The notes beneath the pieces were generated by a model. The model was given only the letters and a program-made list of their open reading frames with translations, made no database searches and was not told where the DNA came from. Positions 10,285 through 23,129 of a stretch of DNA of 64,000 bases are shown here, one piece after another (positions within the stretch are counted from its first letter, which is position 1; each line of letters begins with the position of its first letter). The DNA is from Cornus controversa (Eukaryota; Streptophyta; Magnoliopsida; Cornales; Cornaceae). Position numbers and translations under genes: made by a program. The stretch spans positions 121,275,033 to 121,339,032 of the forward strand of contig CM048845.1 in NCBI GenBank assembly GCA_026545225.1. The letters run 5' to 3'.

Positions 10285-11045
10285 GATGCCCATTTACCAC
10301 AAAATTAATCAGAGAAAATTGGTCATTGACAATACCGTTGAATACTGAAGAATAATCTAACACATTTAGATTATTGTGTGAACCCGATATTCTAAAGAAT
10401 GCATGCCAAATTCACAAATCTTGTGAGGCTACCGCCTCCAATATGAGAGTAGCCTTATGGGAGCATCCTTTGTGTGTCCCATGCTATTCCAATGGGAAAT
10501 TTCTCCATTCTTAGTGCATACAGTCAATGGAACCAAGAATACCCAAGAATCCTCTATCCTCCCCTTCTTGAAGCAGTTGTGTTATGTCAACTTTGTTAGG
10601 TGTACGCATATACTCCTTTCTATATACAGGAACAACAACAGTACAAAATACTTTCAAGCTTTTAATGGCAGTGGTCTTGCCGATTTTGATATACTCATCG
10701 ACATGATCGACGACACAATTATATGTGAGAGTACATTGCAGTTATCATCTTTTGTATAGAGGACAATCCCAAACAATCTGCTGCATCCATTTTTGAATGA
10801 AGTAATCATCATAAGCTTTAACGTCATTCAAAATACGAAGAAACAGTTCTCATCGCATCCTAAATCACCTGTGAAATATCTTCGGTGTATATGTGCAATC
10901 CTCATCAAAATAGTTTTTCATTAACTCACAGTGGCTTCCCTGTCGGTTAGGATGAGTGTACTATTTCTTAGGTGGTTTAAAGACTTGCCAGGCTATCTCC
11001 GACATCACTGAATTCCAAAACATATTGTAATCATATAGATTCTAC
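10285..11045 (-). pseudogene. N-terminal and middle part of the dead Harbinger-type transposase
   Basis: Minus-strand fragments in order: WMQQIVWDCPLY, a stretch like KVFCTVVVPVYRKEYMRTP, then RGFLGILGSIDCMH followed by EW, KATLILEAVASQDLWIWHAF, NNLNVLDYSSVFN and FVVNGH. The GSIDCMHW and ASQDLWIWHAFFG regions are hallmarks of plant PIF/Harbinger transposases and contain the first two catalytic Asp regions. Several stops and shifts are present. It continues at 5550-5130 across the LTR-like insertion. Second copy at 43264-44045. Confidence 0.8.
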
Positions 11046-11059
11046 TGAATCAACATGTA

Positions 11060-12432
11060 AATATAGTCATTTTTAGATGAGGATGATGAAGAATTAGAGT
11101 CTGGCAAAAGAAAATATCGTGATGATGAAGTCATTGAAAATTTCAAATTGAAAGAGATAGTTAATAAAAAAGATGAATGTAGTGATGATTCTCATATGAA
11201 AAAATGTGTGCATTTATATAAGATGAAAAATATAGTCGTTACAAAAAAGTAAAACAAAAAAATAAATTAAATTAAAATAAAAAATATTATTATTTTTTGA
11301 CTAGCAATTTTTTTAAAAAGATGAATGTGAACCCAAAATCTGAAGTGCCAAAAGTGCTAATGTGATTTTTGGAAAAACTAACACGACTCTTAGAAAAAAT
11401 GAGATGTCAAATTTAGAAAGTCAAATTTTAAAGTGGCCAATACGAATGCTCTAAGCACTTCTTGGAGCACAATAACAACTGAAGATAAATCAACAAGCAT
11501 AGCACACAGGGACCACAAATTCAAAAGCACTTTTAAGAAGGCAAAGACCAAAGGCCTGATGAAGAAGAAAAAAAAAATTTGAACGCGGACCATATGATAC
11601 ACTACTTCACTCACATAAAAATAAAAAAATTTTATTTTTATGTGAGTGAAGTAGTATATCCTATCATATGATGTTATAGTAATGTTATGTGGTAGAATCT
11701 ACCATTCTACTAACATAAAATTATTCTCGACTTAGTCTGATTTGAACTCTTTATTATTACTCTAAAAATAAATAAAAAAAATTAACAAAACAATCAGGAC
11801 ATGGGCAGCTCAATCAGCATACATGCTAACACAAGCGAGGAATAAAAAATGAAATAAAATAAAATAAAACTCTCAACAGGCCATGGCATATCTCGGTAGT
11901 ATTATTTTTCCATACAAGTAACTGTTCGCATATTTAAATTTTGGTTTATAGCTTTGTATATTGATAAATTTTCACCAATTGCACCAATAATTGCGGTGCG
12001 TCTTCATTGATGTCATGTTTAGTAAAAAAAAATTCTTTAAGCGGATGACGATTGTTGACTAAGAAGAAAATCTTTGGAATCAAACTAATAAATTAATTAA
12101 TAATTAAATGATGACAATCTTTATTACTAAATGAGTAATTTTAGCATGAGGTCAACTGTCAATATAGTTGTTACGAGCCCTCTGTCTTTTTTACCGTGAT
12201 TGTATGAGAATTATATATTTCAAAATTTCATACCAAATTTTATTTACAATAGACCATATTAATCGTCAAACTTTTATATTATCTTTATTTTGACTTCATT
12301 TGATCAAATTAAACTATTATCTTTGACCATCTCGCATATTTTTATTTTATATTATTTTGATTTAATTTTTTTACAGTGACATCAATTTAATATTAATTAC
12401 GTGACAATATAATTTGTACATTATTTATTTTT
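11060..12432. other. Transposon-derived spacer, second copy of the 6580 block
   Basis: Parallels 6580-7729, for example the aaataaaataaaataaaactctcaac tract near 11850 and 7145. It ends where the next family B element begins. It contains the same acidic reading stretch (KYRDDEVIENFKLKE). An added palindrome lies at 11601-11655. Confidence 0.5.
11601..11655. repeat. Perfect 26-bp-arm palindrome
   Basis: Arms 11601-11626 and 11630-11655 are exact inverted copies (ACTACTTCACTCACATAAAA..) with a 3-nt AAA spacer. An outer partial match (CATATGATA / TATCATATG) extends the stem. The block II paralogue near 44600 lacks the palindrome: gatacacta joins aatctacc directly. Confidence 0.9.
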
Positions 12433-13009
12433 GGAAGGCGATATTTTCACTCCACTTTTCTACTTTAACACTTTATCGGTCTTTTTTTTATAAATGAAAT
12501 GACAAGGTCTCTAAACTCATTAATGCATTATCTCTTATATATTTTATAATACCATAATTATCCTTTATACTATAAACTTCATCTCTTTTTTTTTTTTTTT
12601 TTATCTTTTTTACAAATAACTTTTTTCTTGGGTCATTATTTTTTAGCAACTTTTTTTTTTTATCTTGTCAAAAGAGATAATTTATTCAATAGAGGTAACA
12701 TTTTTTTGGTACTTTTTTGTTGGGTACTGTCAAAAGAGATAATTTAATCAATAAAGATAATTCTTTTTTTGGGAATGGTAAAAAAAGAAATTTTATTCAA
12801 TAGAGATAAATTTTTTTGGGTACATTTTTTTGTCATGTCAAAAGAGAAAATTTATTCAAAAAAAGATAATTTTTGTAATTTTTATGGGTCTTTTTTTTTT
12901 TTTTTTTGCGTATCATATATTCTTTCTGATCGTGTCAAATGAGATATTTTATTCAGCAAAGATAAATTTTTTTTGGGGGGTCTTGTCAAAAGAAAGAATT
13001 TATTCTAAC

Positions 13010-13012
<3 letters not shown>

Positions 13013-13065
<53 letters not shown>
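13013..13065. repeat. (TA)n microsatellite
   Basis: About 26 TA repeats inside the family B element. The block II equivalent at 51519-51555 is shorter. Confidence 0.95.
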
Positions 13066-13068
<3 letters not shown>

Positions 13069-13239
13069 GTTGTGTAAAAAAAGATAACTTTTTTGAAAAA
13101 AAAATTATTTGTCAAAAGAGACAAAAAATATTAAAGATTGGATATAGAGAGGAGGATATCTGAAAGCGTAGTCGTGTAATTTGAAAAAAAAAAAAAAATT
13201 TACTTGTAAAGTTAAAGCTAGAAGTGTCATTTATTTTAC

Positions 13240-13487
13240 GATAAATATCACTGACACTCTTTAAGGTTTAATGTATTGACATGCAGTTATATTTTTGTGA
13301 ATTTTCATCAACAACATCTCCAGTCAGTTTTTTCATTTTTTTAATATTTTAAATGTCTTGATTGCCACTGATTATTTAAATGTATTTTAATATAAAAATA
13401 TTAGAATAGAAAAATGACCACAATACCCTTCATGATAATATGCATAGGCAACTAATTTTTTATTTTATATTAATATTATTATTTATG
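13240..13487. mobile_element. Left part of a MULE-type MITE
   Basis: Starts GATAAATATCACTGACAC, matching 51731 onward in block II, and stops inside the element at a deletion junction (tttatg|atattt). The right inverted repeat is missing. Confidence 0.75.
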
Positions 13488-13548
13488 ATATTTCATTTAA
13501 GATGGTAGTGCAACTGAAGAAAGGGGAGTGTGAATATTGTCTCCCATT

Positions 13549-15615
13549 AAAGATTAGAAACATACGATTAATTTGTGGACAAAAAAAAAATAGAAATGAA
13601 GGGAAAAAAAAATAAAACAAAGGACAAAAAACATCCTATCAATTTATTATTATTATTTTATTAAAATCTTGCTGCCAAGGCTTCTTAGCGAAATTATGAA
13701 AATTACAATTGAAAAAGGATTCCAGAAAATCACGTTTCTCTTTTCATTTCTTAATTTTTAAAAGTTTATTTCTAAAATAAAAAAGCATTCATTGGTTTCC
13801 TTAAAAAATTATACATCATAATTTTTATTTAAGTTAAACTTAACTTTCCTTTGATTTTAAATACAATTAATTTTTTGTCAGGGTTTTATTCATTGATACA
13901 CTGTTTTTTTCCAACTCAAATACTTTTTAATCTAATTACATAATTTTTATTATCCTAATCACATATACTTGATCGATACTCTCTTATCATTGTAGAATCC
14001 TAAAGTTTTCTACTTCTAAAATAAATATTGATAAATTGATTTAACAAATAAAAATAACATTTTCAAAACTAATTCAAAAAATATATTCTAAATAATAAAG
14101 TAGAACAAAAGAAATCACATTACTATGGACATTAGAGTTGAGTGATTTATAGATTTTTTAAATTTCTTGTTTTAACAATATCAATGACTTTCTCTAACTA
14201 TCTTTCATTTTTGGAGAGAGAGGGGGGAGAGAATGTGAGCGAGAAGTATTTTGATGCAAAAAAAGAGAGAACGTGAGTGTGAGTGAGTTGCATTGTGATA
14301 GTAAATCCTAACCTTATCAGATTAGCGCAATTAGAGTATTAAAAATATAAAAACAAAAAATTATATAGCATGAGAATAATTTTATTATAAAAATCAATGT
14401 GAGTGGATAATTATTATCACGAGGTGGATCTTATAGCATTCTGCTTAATTAATTTCTTTGGAATCAAGTGAATTATTAACCTCGGGTCATATTATGACGT
14501 GCATCAAATGATGGACCATATGCTTCTAATAATGTCAAAAGTCCAAAGCTACTTTTGTTTTTTCTTCTTTTTCTTTTGATGTCTGTGTCACTTGTTATCA
14601 TTAATTAATTATAGGCGTTGCATTTTTTTTCTAGGAAAATGATTTAATTTGTAAACTGAGCTGACTTAAGCTTGTAGAGTTGGATCCTTTGTATGATTTG
14701 ATCTCGAACTGTTTATTACTGTACAATACAAAGAAGTTCAAATGGAGGAGATCTTTTCCGAGCCTCACTATTTTTTCCCCTATTATATACCTACATATTT
14801 TTTAAAAAATCTAAAATATGTCCCCATTTTTTTTTTATCAAAAATATTTTCCTATTGAAATTATGAAAAGACTCCACTATAAAAATATCCCTCCACTCAA
14901 ATTTTGTACTCTAACCTAATCGCTCTTTTTAAATTGTGTTGAGTTGTTTTATGTTATTATAGATATACAACTTTAAGAGTAAAACAACTATTTTTCCGAA
15001 TGAAATACTGAGTCGTTATTTTGTATAACATGCTTAGGCCTGAATGATTCATTCTCTACTTTTGAAAATCAAAAATTAGTCTGTCTTGTTTAATTTATTC
15101 AGAAGAATTATTTTTAGTTCCTATCATAAAGCTTGATGATCAATCTAAGACTTATATTGTGGGGGCCCATTCAAGTAGCAAGTTTGAAGAATTAAAGAAT
15201 TGGTAATCTTAAAAAAAAAAATAGTTAGAAACCAAAAAAGACAACTTGCATTCGTTAATTTATTTGTTTGTAACATTAGAATTGATCCTTCCCGAGAGCC
15301 TTTTTTGCTATCAGACAATCGATTGCACAATCAGATGAAAAGAATTGATGGATGAGACTGAGTATATATTAAAAAAGATATATTTAGTAACATAAATAAT
15401 GAAGCTATCATGTGGTCGTGGAAAATTATAAACATACTAAAAAAAATTATCAATGATTGTTAAAGTCGTTTTATTTATCATGATAGTTTGAAAAAAAATA
15501 AAAATATCATCTTGTTTAACTCAGCTGATCCCTTCAAATAATTTTCTGGATCCTCTGAGTATTGTTATTTCTTCTGTAACTCACCATAATGAGATCCAAC
15601 CATATTGTTTTAAAC
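13549..15615. other. 5' flank of MATE-2
   Basis: AT-rich non-coding flank, almost identical to 59749-62535 upstream of MATE-4 except for two MITEs there. The last 400 bp also match the MATE-3 flank (from about 31195). Contains A-runs and GA-rich stretches (14215-14290). No ORF worth calling. Confidence 0.7.
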
Positions 15616-15627
15616 AATAAATATATA
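15616..15627 (+). promoter_or_regulatory. TATA-like element of MATE-2
   Basis: AATAAATATATA about 75 bp before the start codon, conserved upstream of MATE-3 (32463-32474) and, with one change, MATE-4 (62536-62547). Position and conservation fit a core promoter with a short 5' leader. Inferred. Confidence 0.45.
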
Positions 15628-15701
15628 GGTGATACAAGCAGCTATGTGCTTTAATTAATTGCTCTTTCCTTGTGTATGGTTAAAGAAAAGAAGATACAGA
15701 A

Positions 15702-18398
15702 ATGGATCGAACACTGTTGCCAGAGAAAGAAGAGAGGAGATGGGTGGAAACAGAAACAAGGGGTGTGTTTGTGGAAGAATTGAAGAAGTTGAGCAAGATA
15801 GCAGCCCCAATGGTGGCAGTGACTGTGTCGCAGTATCTCTTGCAAGTTGTCTCTATGATGTTGGTAGGACACCTCGGCGAACTCTCTCTCTCCAGCATTG
15901 CTATGGGCACCTCTCTCACCAGCGTCACTGGCTTCAGTCTCCTTGTAAATTCTTCTTTCTTCTCATCAGCTAGTAGCCTAGCTAGTACTAGTTCATATAC
16001 TGTATTTCATAACTGATATATAAGTTGCTTTCGCTTTGTTCATTAGGATCAGATCTGTTTTGTTGTTTTCAAGGCCATTCAAAGCATGTCATCAGTGGTT
16101 TCGATTGAAAAACTGTGGAAGGAGCAAAATTGCCTGACAGAATTCTGTCTTGTGGCCTGCTCATATTGAAATAAACTCGGAATTGTAGAATAGCTTCCAA
16201 GATATATATATATTTTTTTCATTTTGGAAAGAACTATGGCAACTACTATATGGTAAAACTCATCAAACTAAGCTAATATGTTGCATGACAAATCATTGAT
16301 TATATGGCCTATGCTTTTTGAAAAACATGCCAGATTAGATATGAGGCTTGACAGGGCATGACTTTGCAGCTATTTGATAGGAGTTAGTGTTACTCTTGGT
16401 TGAAATATAATAATGCTTTATTGATATCATATCATGTATGTTTCTGCCTTATTTGTACTCTACTTTTTCTTCTTGCTCACATTCATCTGAGCAAGACCCA
16501 AAGAATAGATTTAGTGGGCAATCAAAAACAAACTCATCAAAGTCTTATCAAAAAAAGAAGTAAAATCTACTGACTAAGATTTTCGATGTGCAAGCAGTTA
16601 GGATTGGCTAGCGCATTGGAAACTCTGTGTGGACAAGCTTATGGAGCAGAGCAATACCAAAAGATTGGAATTTATACTTGCACTGCTATCATTTCTCTCG
16701 TTGTGGTTTGTTTCCCAGTATCTCTAATATGGATCTTCATGGGCAAATTACTTACTTTCATGGGCCAAGACCCTTCAATCTCATACGAGGCTGGTAAATA
16801 TGCTATTTGGCTCATCCCTGCACTCTTTGCTTATGCAATTCTTCAATCACTGATTCGCTACTTCCAGACTCAGAGTATGATCCTCCCAATGCTTGTAACT
16901 TCATGCACAATCCTCTGTATACATGTACCTCTTTGCTGGTATCTAGTGTTTAAGCTGGAATTAGGAAGCATTGGGGCAGCTTTAGCCATGGACGTATCGT
17001 ATTGGTTGAATGTGGTATTGCTTGGGTTATACATGATGTATTCTTCATCTTGTGAGAAGACTCGCCTCCAGTTCTCAATCGAGGTTTTTCATAATGTTTG
17101 GGAGTTCTTCAGCTTTGCAATCCCTTCTGCTGTAATGATTTGGTATATGTATATATATATATTTTCTTCATTTGGTCACACACAAACACACACACACATG
17201 TAGTAAAATAGGTTGATTTTTGTCCTCAATTTTTTTTTGCTTTACAATGATTTTAGTCTAGAATGGTGGTCATTTGAGTTGCTTATTCTGCTGTCTGGAC
17301 TTTTACCAAATCCGAGACTTGAGGCTTCAGTGCTTTCAATATGGTATGCTTCTTTCTTTAATTCTTCCAGGATATTATGATATGGGGACCTTAAAATAAG
17401 AATCCTTCTAACCGCCTCTTCATGATATAATATTTGCAGCCTTACCACCACTGCATTGCACTACTTCATACCTTATGGATTTAGTGCAGCTGTGAGGTTT
17501 GATCTAAACTCGTTTAGAATGTAATATATATATGTATGAGCATGAATTTCTGAAAGAACAGCTTGTTTACCATTTTGTAGCACTCGGGTTTCAAATGAAT
17601 TAGGAGCCGGGAATCCACAGGCAGCAAGAGTGGCTGCTTGGACAGTAACTGTTGTTGCTGTGGCAGAGGCTTTAACAGTAAGCGCGATTCTCTTCTGTTG
17701 CCGCTATGTTCTGGGATATGTTTACAGCAATGAGAAGGAGGTTGTTGATTATGTCAAAGAAATGACTCCTCTACTTTGTATTTCAGTAATAATGGACAGC
17801 TTACAAGCAGTACTTTCTGGTTAGCTTCTTACTCTTTGCCATGTTTCATATAATTAGGAGCTCCATATAAGAAGAGGACTAGTCATTTTACCACTCTGAA
17901 TCTGAATCTGAATCTGAATTCACACAATACACATTACAATGTTAGTTTCTTCTTTCCGTCAGGCGTTGCCAGAGGAAGTGGATTGCAACATATCGGGGCC
18001 TATGTCAATCTCGGTGCATACTATCTTGTTGGAATTCCTGTAGCTGTAGTTTTGGGTTTTGCCCTGTATTTAAGAGGGAAAGGCCTTTGGATTGGAATTG
18101 TGATTGGGTCGACGGTACAGGCAACTTTATTTTTTCTCATAACAAGTTCTATAAATTGGCAAAAGCAGGTTATTATTTCTTTTTTACACTTGGTGTCCTC
18201 TTTGATGTTTAAGTACAAGTATGTGGGAGAGAGTTTAACTTGAAATTCGATAACCACTTTGGATTGAATATGTGTGGTCTTTTACTACTTTTTAGACTCA
18301 GACCAGACCAGGTTAAGTGATTTTGTGAAATTCTTCGTTTGCAGGCAACCAAGGCAAGGGAGAGGATATTTGAAGGAACATTTTCAGCAGAGAATTGA
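15702..18398 (+). CDS. MATE-2: complete MATE/DTX multidrug and toxin efflux transporter
   Basis: Seven exons join to a 476-residue ORF: 15702-15944, 16598-17142, 17257-17343, 17440-17496, 17581-17819, 17963-18168, 18345-18398. All introns are GT-AG, and each junction keeps frame. The start gives [14 protein letters not shown], a charged cytoplasmic N terminus, before helix 1 (from about residue 33). Length and layout (two MatE halves, about 12 helices) fit plant DTX proteins of the AtDTX14-16 type. Signatures seen: [13 protein letters not shown] (86-98) and [12 protein letters not shown] (312-323). Family members move organic compounds against H+ or Na+ across plasma or vacuolar membrane; the substrate cannot be told here. 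It is nearly identical in its visible 5' part to MATE-4. No transposon lies in its introns. Confidence 0.95.
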
Positions 18399-20160
18399 TT
18401 GAATTGAATGAGCAAGGCAATAGGCACACCTAATAAGCTGTTCTCTAGACCACGTTTTTGTGGTCTAGTTGTGAACTGCTTGCATTTTTAAGTGTCTCAA
18501 CTATTAACATCCCCATACTGGCAAGAGAAAATGTTCTGTGAAATTCAAAATTTTCATTGATTTTGATAGTAGCTCTTATGTAGTTCAAGTTTGTATGTGT
18601 GTCTATCAATTAAGGAACAGTTTAGACTTAAAGAAGGTTGTACTTCACTGAAATTATGTAAGCCTTTGTGAAAAGATTGAAAAGTCACAGGGGTTAATTA
18701 ATTTGTATTTTGTTCTAGTGACTATCCATTGCAGACTTGTAGTGATTGTGCATTGGAGATGCTCAGTTATGAGTTCGTGTTCATTTCCCATATTTATTGT
18801 GTCAACTTATCAACCATATAGATGATGATGAATGTATATATAAATATGTTACAGGGTATTGCTGAGATTTGAGATCAATAAATGTATACTCTTTGAATTA
18901 ACAGATTAATCTTCGAGATTTGCTAGCAAGTGTGGCGCCCTGCAACTGTTGCTAGTCAATCGCACTTCTTATTGTGACACGTTAGATTTGAGCAAACACA
19001 AAATAAAAGTTCTCTCTCTTCTTTATTACTTCTCTCATTTCTTTGAAAATTTAACATAAGTATTTACTATTTACATATGGCGACTGATATTTGCGCTCCA
19101 TTAGTCTCTTCGAGCACTCCATTCTCTTTTTTGTTTAAAATGAAATTAAAAATTGTTCATAAATCACCTAGTACTTGATTTTTACATTTTTAATACCATA
19201 ATCTTTCTTCTATATTAAAGTCAGGATTCTTGAATTTTTCCAATTCGTTTCTTTAGTTTTAATGTATTATTTTAGTTTAGATAATAGTTTTTTTTTTTTT
19301 TACTTCATGACAAGAAAAGAGAAATATTAGAAATCAAACATCTTAACGAAGATTTAATGAAGAAGAATTTTTGGGATAGGAATTTTTGTTTTGTTTTGAG
19401 TCTGAGCCTTGACAAATTTATATAATATATATACACACTGTAAATATATATAAATTATATTATATACTACTTAAAAATAGTTAATTAAATCACATAATAA
19501 TATACCTTCTAAAAGTCCCTTTTAAAATCAAACAAGCTTTCATTGGCTTACTTATTGAAATATACTACCAAATTTCTATATAAGTAAAACTAGAATTTTC
19601 TTTGATTTTCAATTCAATTAAACAAATCTTAGAAAAAAAATTCAATTAAAGATTACGGTTTATCGTACAGATTGGTCTACTTTCAATTTAATGTTTTCCT
19701 TCTAATACATTGATATAAAATTTGCCTCAAATACATCTTATCCTAATTACATACATTTTTTATCCTTAAAGATAATCTTTCTATTATATGTAACTACTAA
19801 TGTTAAAGAAAAGGACAATTATGTCATTAAAAATATAAGAATCAAGTATTCTAAGATGTAAGGAAAAAGAGAATGGAGCGCGGTTTGGTATATTCGTGGT
19901 AGGATTAAATATAATTATACTGATTAAAAAAGAAAAAAAAACACGCATGCTATTGGATTAACGTCATTTTTCTTTACAATAATTTAGGGTTCGCACTTAG
20001 GAAGTTAGCATATTTTTAACTTTTGTCAAAATACATTAAACACCCCTTCAATTATTGAATTCTTCAAAATATAACCCTCTGTTTTTAATTGTTGTAATTT
20101 ATATCCTTGAACTTTTAAAAGTGTTCATAAGACACTGGGACTCTCTGCTATCAAGTTTAA
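18399..20160. other. MATE-2 3' flank, paralogous to the MATE-1 flank
   Basis: Matches 63-1830 without the MITE, then jumps (near 19950) to the equivalent of 2517-2735. About 18559-19523 appears identical to 417-1381. Non-coding. Confidence 0.75.
18877..18882 (+). promoter_or_regulatory. Candidate polyadenylation signal of MATE-2
   Basis: AATAAA about 480 bp after the stop codon, conserved with 723-728 and 36915-36920. This 3' flank lacks the MITE found in the other two. Confidence 0.4.
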
Positions 20161-20521
20161 CCGTTAAATGAGTTAAAATTACACAGAAGGACTTTGAAGT
20201 TATAAAAAAAATTGTCAAAAGAAAAAAAAAATGACCTTTTTACCCTTAAATATGAAAAAATATATGGATTTGTATCGTAAGATTTGGGCCGAGCAGGAAA
20301 GAAAAACAAGATGGAGGAAGAAACGGAGGTATGAGAAGTTGATAGCAGTTTCAAGATATTCTTCAATATCTTCTATTCGGAGCCGGTATTGCTCTCCAAA
20401 ACAGAGATTTCATTTATAAAAATGAAAATAATAGCTCCATCAAAATCATCTTGACTTTCTTAAATATGCATTCATACATTAAATTCACACACACGGGATG
20501 AATTTTAAAGAGACTCAAAAA

Positions 20522-20556
<35 letters not shown>
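20161..20556. other. AT-rich spacer ending in a (TA)n tract
   Basis: Unique to this spacer. A short more balanced stretch (20280-20400) reads WRKKRRYEKLIAVSRY on the plus strand, but I do not recognise it. A (TA)n microsatellite occupies 20524-20555. Confidence 0.5.
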
Positions 20557-20563
<7 letters not shown>

Positions 20564-21106
20564 TTATACTATTATTAAATGTACAAGTTGTTTCAAATCA
20601 TTCACTTTTATGCAACTTTTCATTTATATATATATTTTTTTTGTCACAATTTCATTTTTTTTGTCACAATTTTTTTTTACATTATTCTGCTTTTCTTCAA
20701 CTAATACCGTCACAATTTCACTTTTTTTGGTCAATCTTTAGCTAATAAAATTGGTTGCTCTAAAAATTTCGAATTTTAGATACAAACCTGGTTTTATCAT
20801 TTATTTTAATTTTTTTAATTTTTTTTTACATTCTTCATTTTTTTGTCACAATATTTTTTACATTGCTATGCTATTATTCAACTAATACACTCATATCTCC
20901 ATTCTAGCTCTCAACTCCTCCCAACTCTTTCCATCAATTAAATTGCATGCATGAATCAAATTTTCTCACCATATTTTTTTCTCACAATTTTTTTGCACGT
21001 TGTTCTTCTAGCATCTTGGTAATTGATCATAACCCTCTCTCTTTCGTAATTTTTGTGTTAAAACATCACTAAATTCTATTATAATATATTAAAATTATTA
21101 CTACAG

Positions 21107-21186
21107 CTAAGCTTGGTAGAAACAGGTATAGGGCCTTAGTTGGAGCTGAAGACATACACAAAGAGAAGAATCGGCATCCGAGGGAG
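21107..21186 (+). pseudogene. Exon-like gene fragment of unknown origin
   Basis: An 80-bp segment between a pyrimidine/ctacag acceptor and a gtattg donor, open in one frame (KLGRNRYRALVGAEDIHKEK and six more residues). Base composition is richer than its surroundings. Not recognised; could be a captured exon. Confidence 0.35.
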
Positions 21187-21954
21187 GTATTGTGTCTTCT
21201 TCATAAAATTTTATTTTATGGGATAACTTATTTGTCAAATGTAGCATTGACTACTTATCAATTTTCTTTATTGATGTCCTTGTTTTACAAATTAACCTCC
21301 TTTCCCATTTCACATTTATTTACTGTAAATGTAATAATTGTAATATACAGTTTTTCCTCTTAAGTTTTTTAGAACAACCTTTGATTAGATCATTAGATCC
21401 CATTTCACATTTATTTACTGTTTAGATTAGGATTTAAACTTGTTATGTTTTGAGGATTAGGAAATTTCCATGGCTTCAACGTGAGGGTTAATTTTATACA
21501 TGGGAATATATAAAAAAAAAAATATCATAATAATTTATAAAAAGAATCGGATTTATTCCATAAAAAGAATCGGATTCATACCATATCGTCTGGGGGAGAG
21601 AAAAATTAAACTATGAGCACCCAAAAAAACATTTATGCTCTTATATATCTATACTAATTCTAATATTCTTTTCTTTTATGTTTTATGGGTGAACATAATC
21701 ATTTAGTCCAAGTAATCTTTTGTAAATGGAAGATCTTTGTTTAATAGTGTAAAAGAATTCAAGTAGACCTGAATGACTTGGATAAAGGTGTGTCATGTGC
21801 GTGTATTAGTAGAAAGAGTATGGTTGAGTGTGTGTTCAATCTAGGGGTTGCCATTATCACTAAAAGACAACATAAGTCATTGATCATTTGTTGAAATAAT
21901 ATATTTAAAATCTTTAGCCAATAAAATTTGATTGCTCTAAAAATTTTGAATTTC

Positions 21955-22094
21955 AGAGCTACCATTGAGAAGCCTATACTCATACAATAGCTTTCTTCAC
22001 CCCCAACGCACCATGACCCATTGGAGGAATTAAAGAATTGGTTTAGTGGCTTTCCAGTAGCCACATGCAGCTGCTCTATTTGGGCGAGCACCAT
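21955..22094 (-). pseudogene. Possible gene fragment
   Basis: Minus-strand ORF start with non-repetitive, mixed composition (QLHVATGKPLNQFFNSSNGS, then WCVGGEESYCMSIGFSMVAL) that decays into AT-rich sequence below 21955. It looks like part of a former coding exon. Family not recognised. Confidence 0.3.
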
Positions 22095-22672
22095 TTTTTC
22101 TCATGTTGGATGCTACTATATGTGTATTAAAAATTTTAATTTTAGTTAATAGAATGAACAAATTTCCATTTGAGTTTATACCAAATTAATATTTGTTAAT
22201 TTGGTAAATAGTTGATTGGGTATCACAAGAAAATTAAATAAATCAACTTGATTTATATAATATTTTTATTTTATTTTATTTTTCATGATGATTGAAGTTC
22301 ATAAGATTTGAATTAATGAGTTTTAATCTCTATATTTATTTTTATTACTTTTCACTCTTTCTTTCTCTATTACTGAACTCTCATGAAATGATTTGTAGTT
22401 TTTCATATTAGTTATTTTGGAGACGTGTTCTCCTTTATCCTATGATTAAAATTTTTATTTTTATTTTTATTTATTTATTCATTTTTATGTTTGGTTTCAA
22501 AACCTTTATTTTTATTTTTTTATTTATTTTATGAATTATCTAGGCATACGTCTGTATTAATTCATATTTATATATTGACTACATGTATTCTACAATGTTG
22601 GTTTCTTAAGTATGCTCTTAATTATGGTGTTTGAGTATGCAATTTGACTCACTAAACGAGGTGTGTATAAAC

Positions 22673-22848
22673 AATTATATTTTTTTTGAATTTATGTGGT
22701 TAGGTTATGTTATATCATCTAAATGTTTCAAATGGTATTTATAAATAAATTCTTATAAAAAATTATATTTTTTAAAATTTACGCGGTTAGGTTATGTTAT
22801 ATCATCTAAATGTTTTAAATGGTATTTATAAATAAATTCTTATAAAAG
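22673..22848. repeat. Tandem duplication of an 88-bp unit
   Basis: AATTATATTTTTTTTGAATTT.. at 22673 and AATTATATTTTTTAAAATTT.. at 22761 share the following GGTTAGGTTATGTTATATCA tract, with a few differences. Confidence 0.85.
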
Positions 22849-23129
22849 ATTTCCATATATAAATTGAAGTGTACGTCCATTGGTATTGAATTTTTAGATT
22901 GTTGATGATCACCTCAAAAATGAGGTGAGTTATTTATATTAAGAGCAAGTCTATATATTTCAACCCATTTATATTGAATAAATATTGCAAATATATTTGC
23001 AATGCATTCCATTTTCACTTTCATAAGAATAAATTATTTGTTTCTTATCAGAATTAATTTAAAGATTCTCACGTGCATCTATTTAAGTTTAATCAAAATT
23101 CTTTATTTTTTTTTCCTCTCAATTTGGTT

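Larger units (their letters stand above)
12433..13548. mobile_element. TIR element family B, interrupted and internally deleted
   Basis: Left terminal repeat GGAAGGCGATATTTTCACTC at 12433; right terminal repeat GGGGAGTGTGAATATTGTCTCCC ends at 13548, followed by ATTAAAGA, the presumed 8-bp target duplication of a second family B insertion seen complete in block II (52537-52544). Between them sits the left part of the 51731-type MITE (13240-13487), joined abruptly to family B sequence at 13487/13488. So this is a fusion of two family B copies made by a deletion. Confidence 0.7.

Noticed and set aside
15659-16016. ORFs on both strands overlapping MATE-2 exon 1, and exon 1 read through to 16016
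   Set aside because: Shadows of exon 1; the gtaaat donor at 15945 and the exon 2 join in frame (TGFSLL / LGLASALE) give the true structure, repeated in MATE-3 and MATE-4.
18490-18510. Precise excision of the MITE from the MATE-2 flank
   Set aside because: MATE-1 and MATE-3 flanks occupy the same place in the duplicated blocks, so one insertion in their ancestor explains the pattern; MATE-2's flank was probably never hit.
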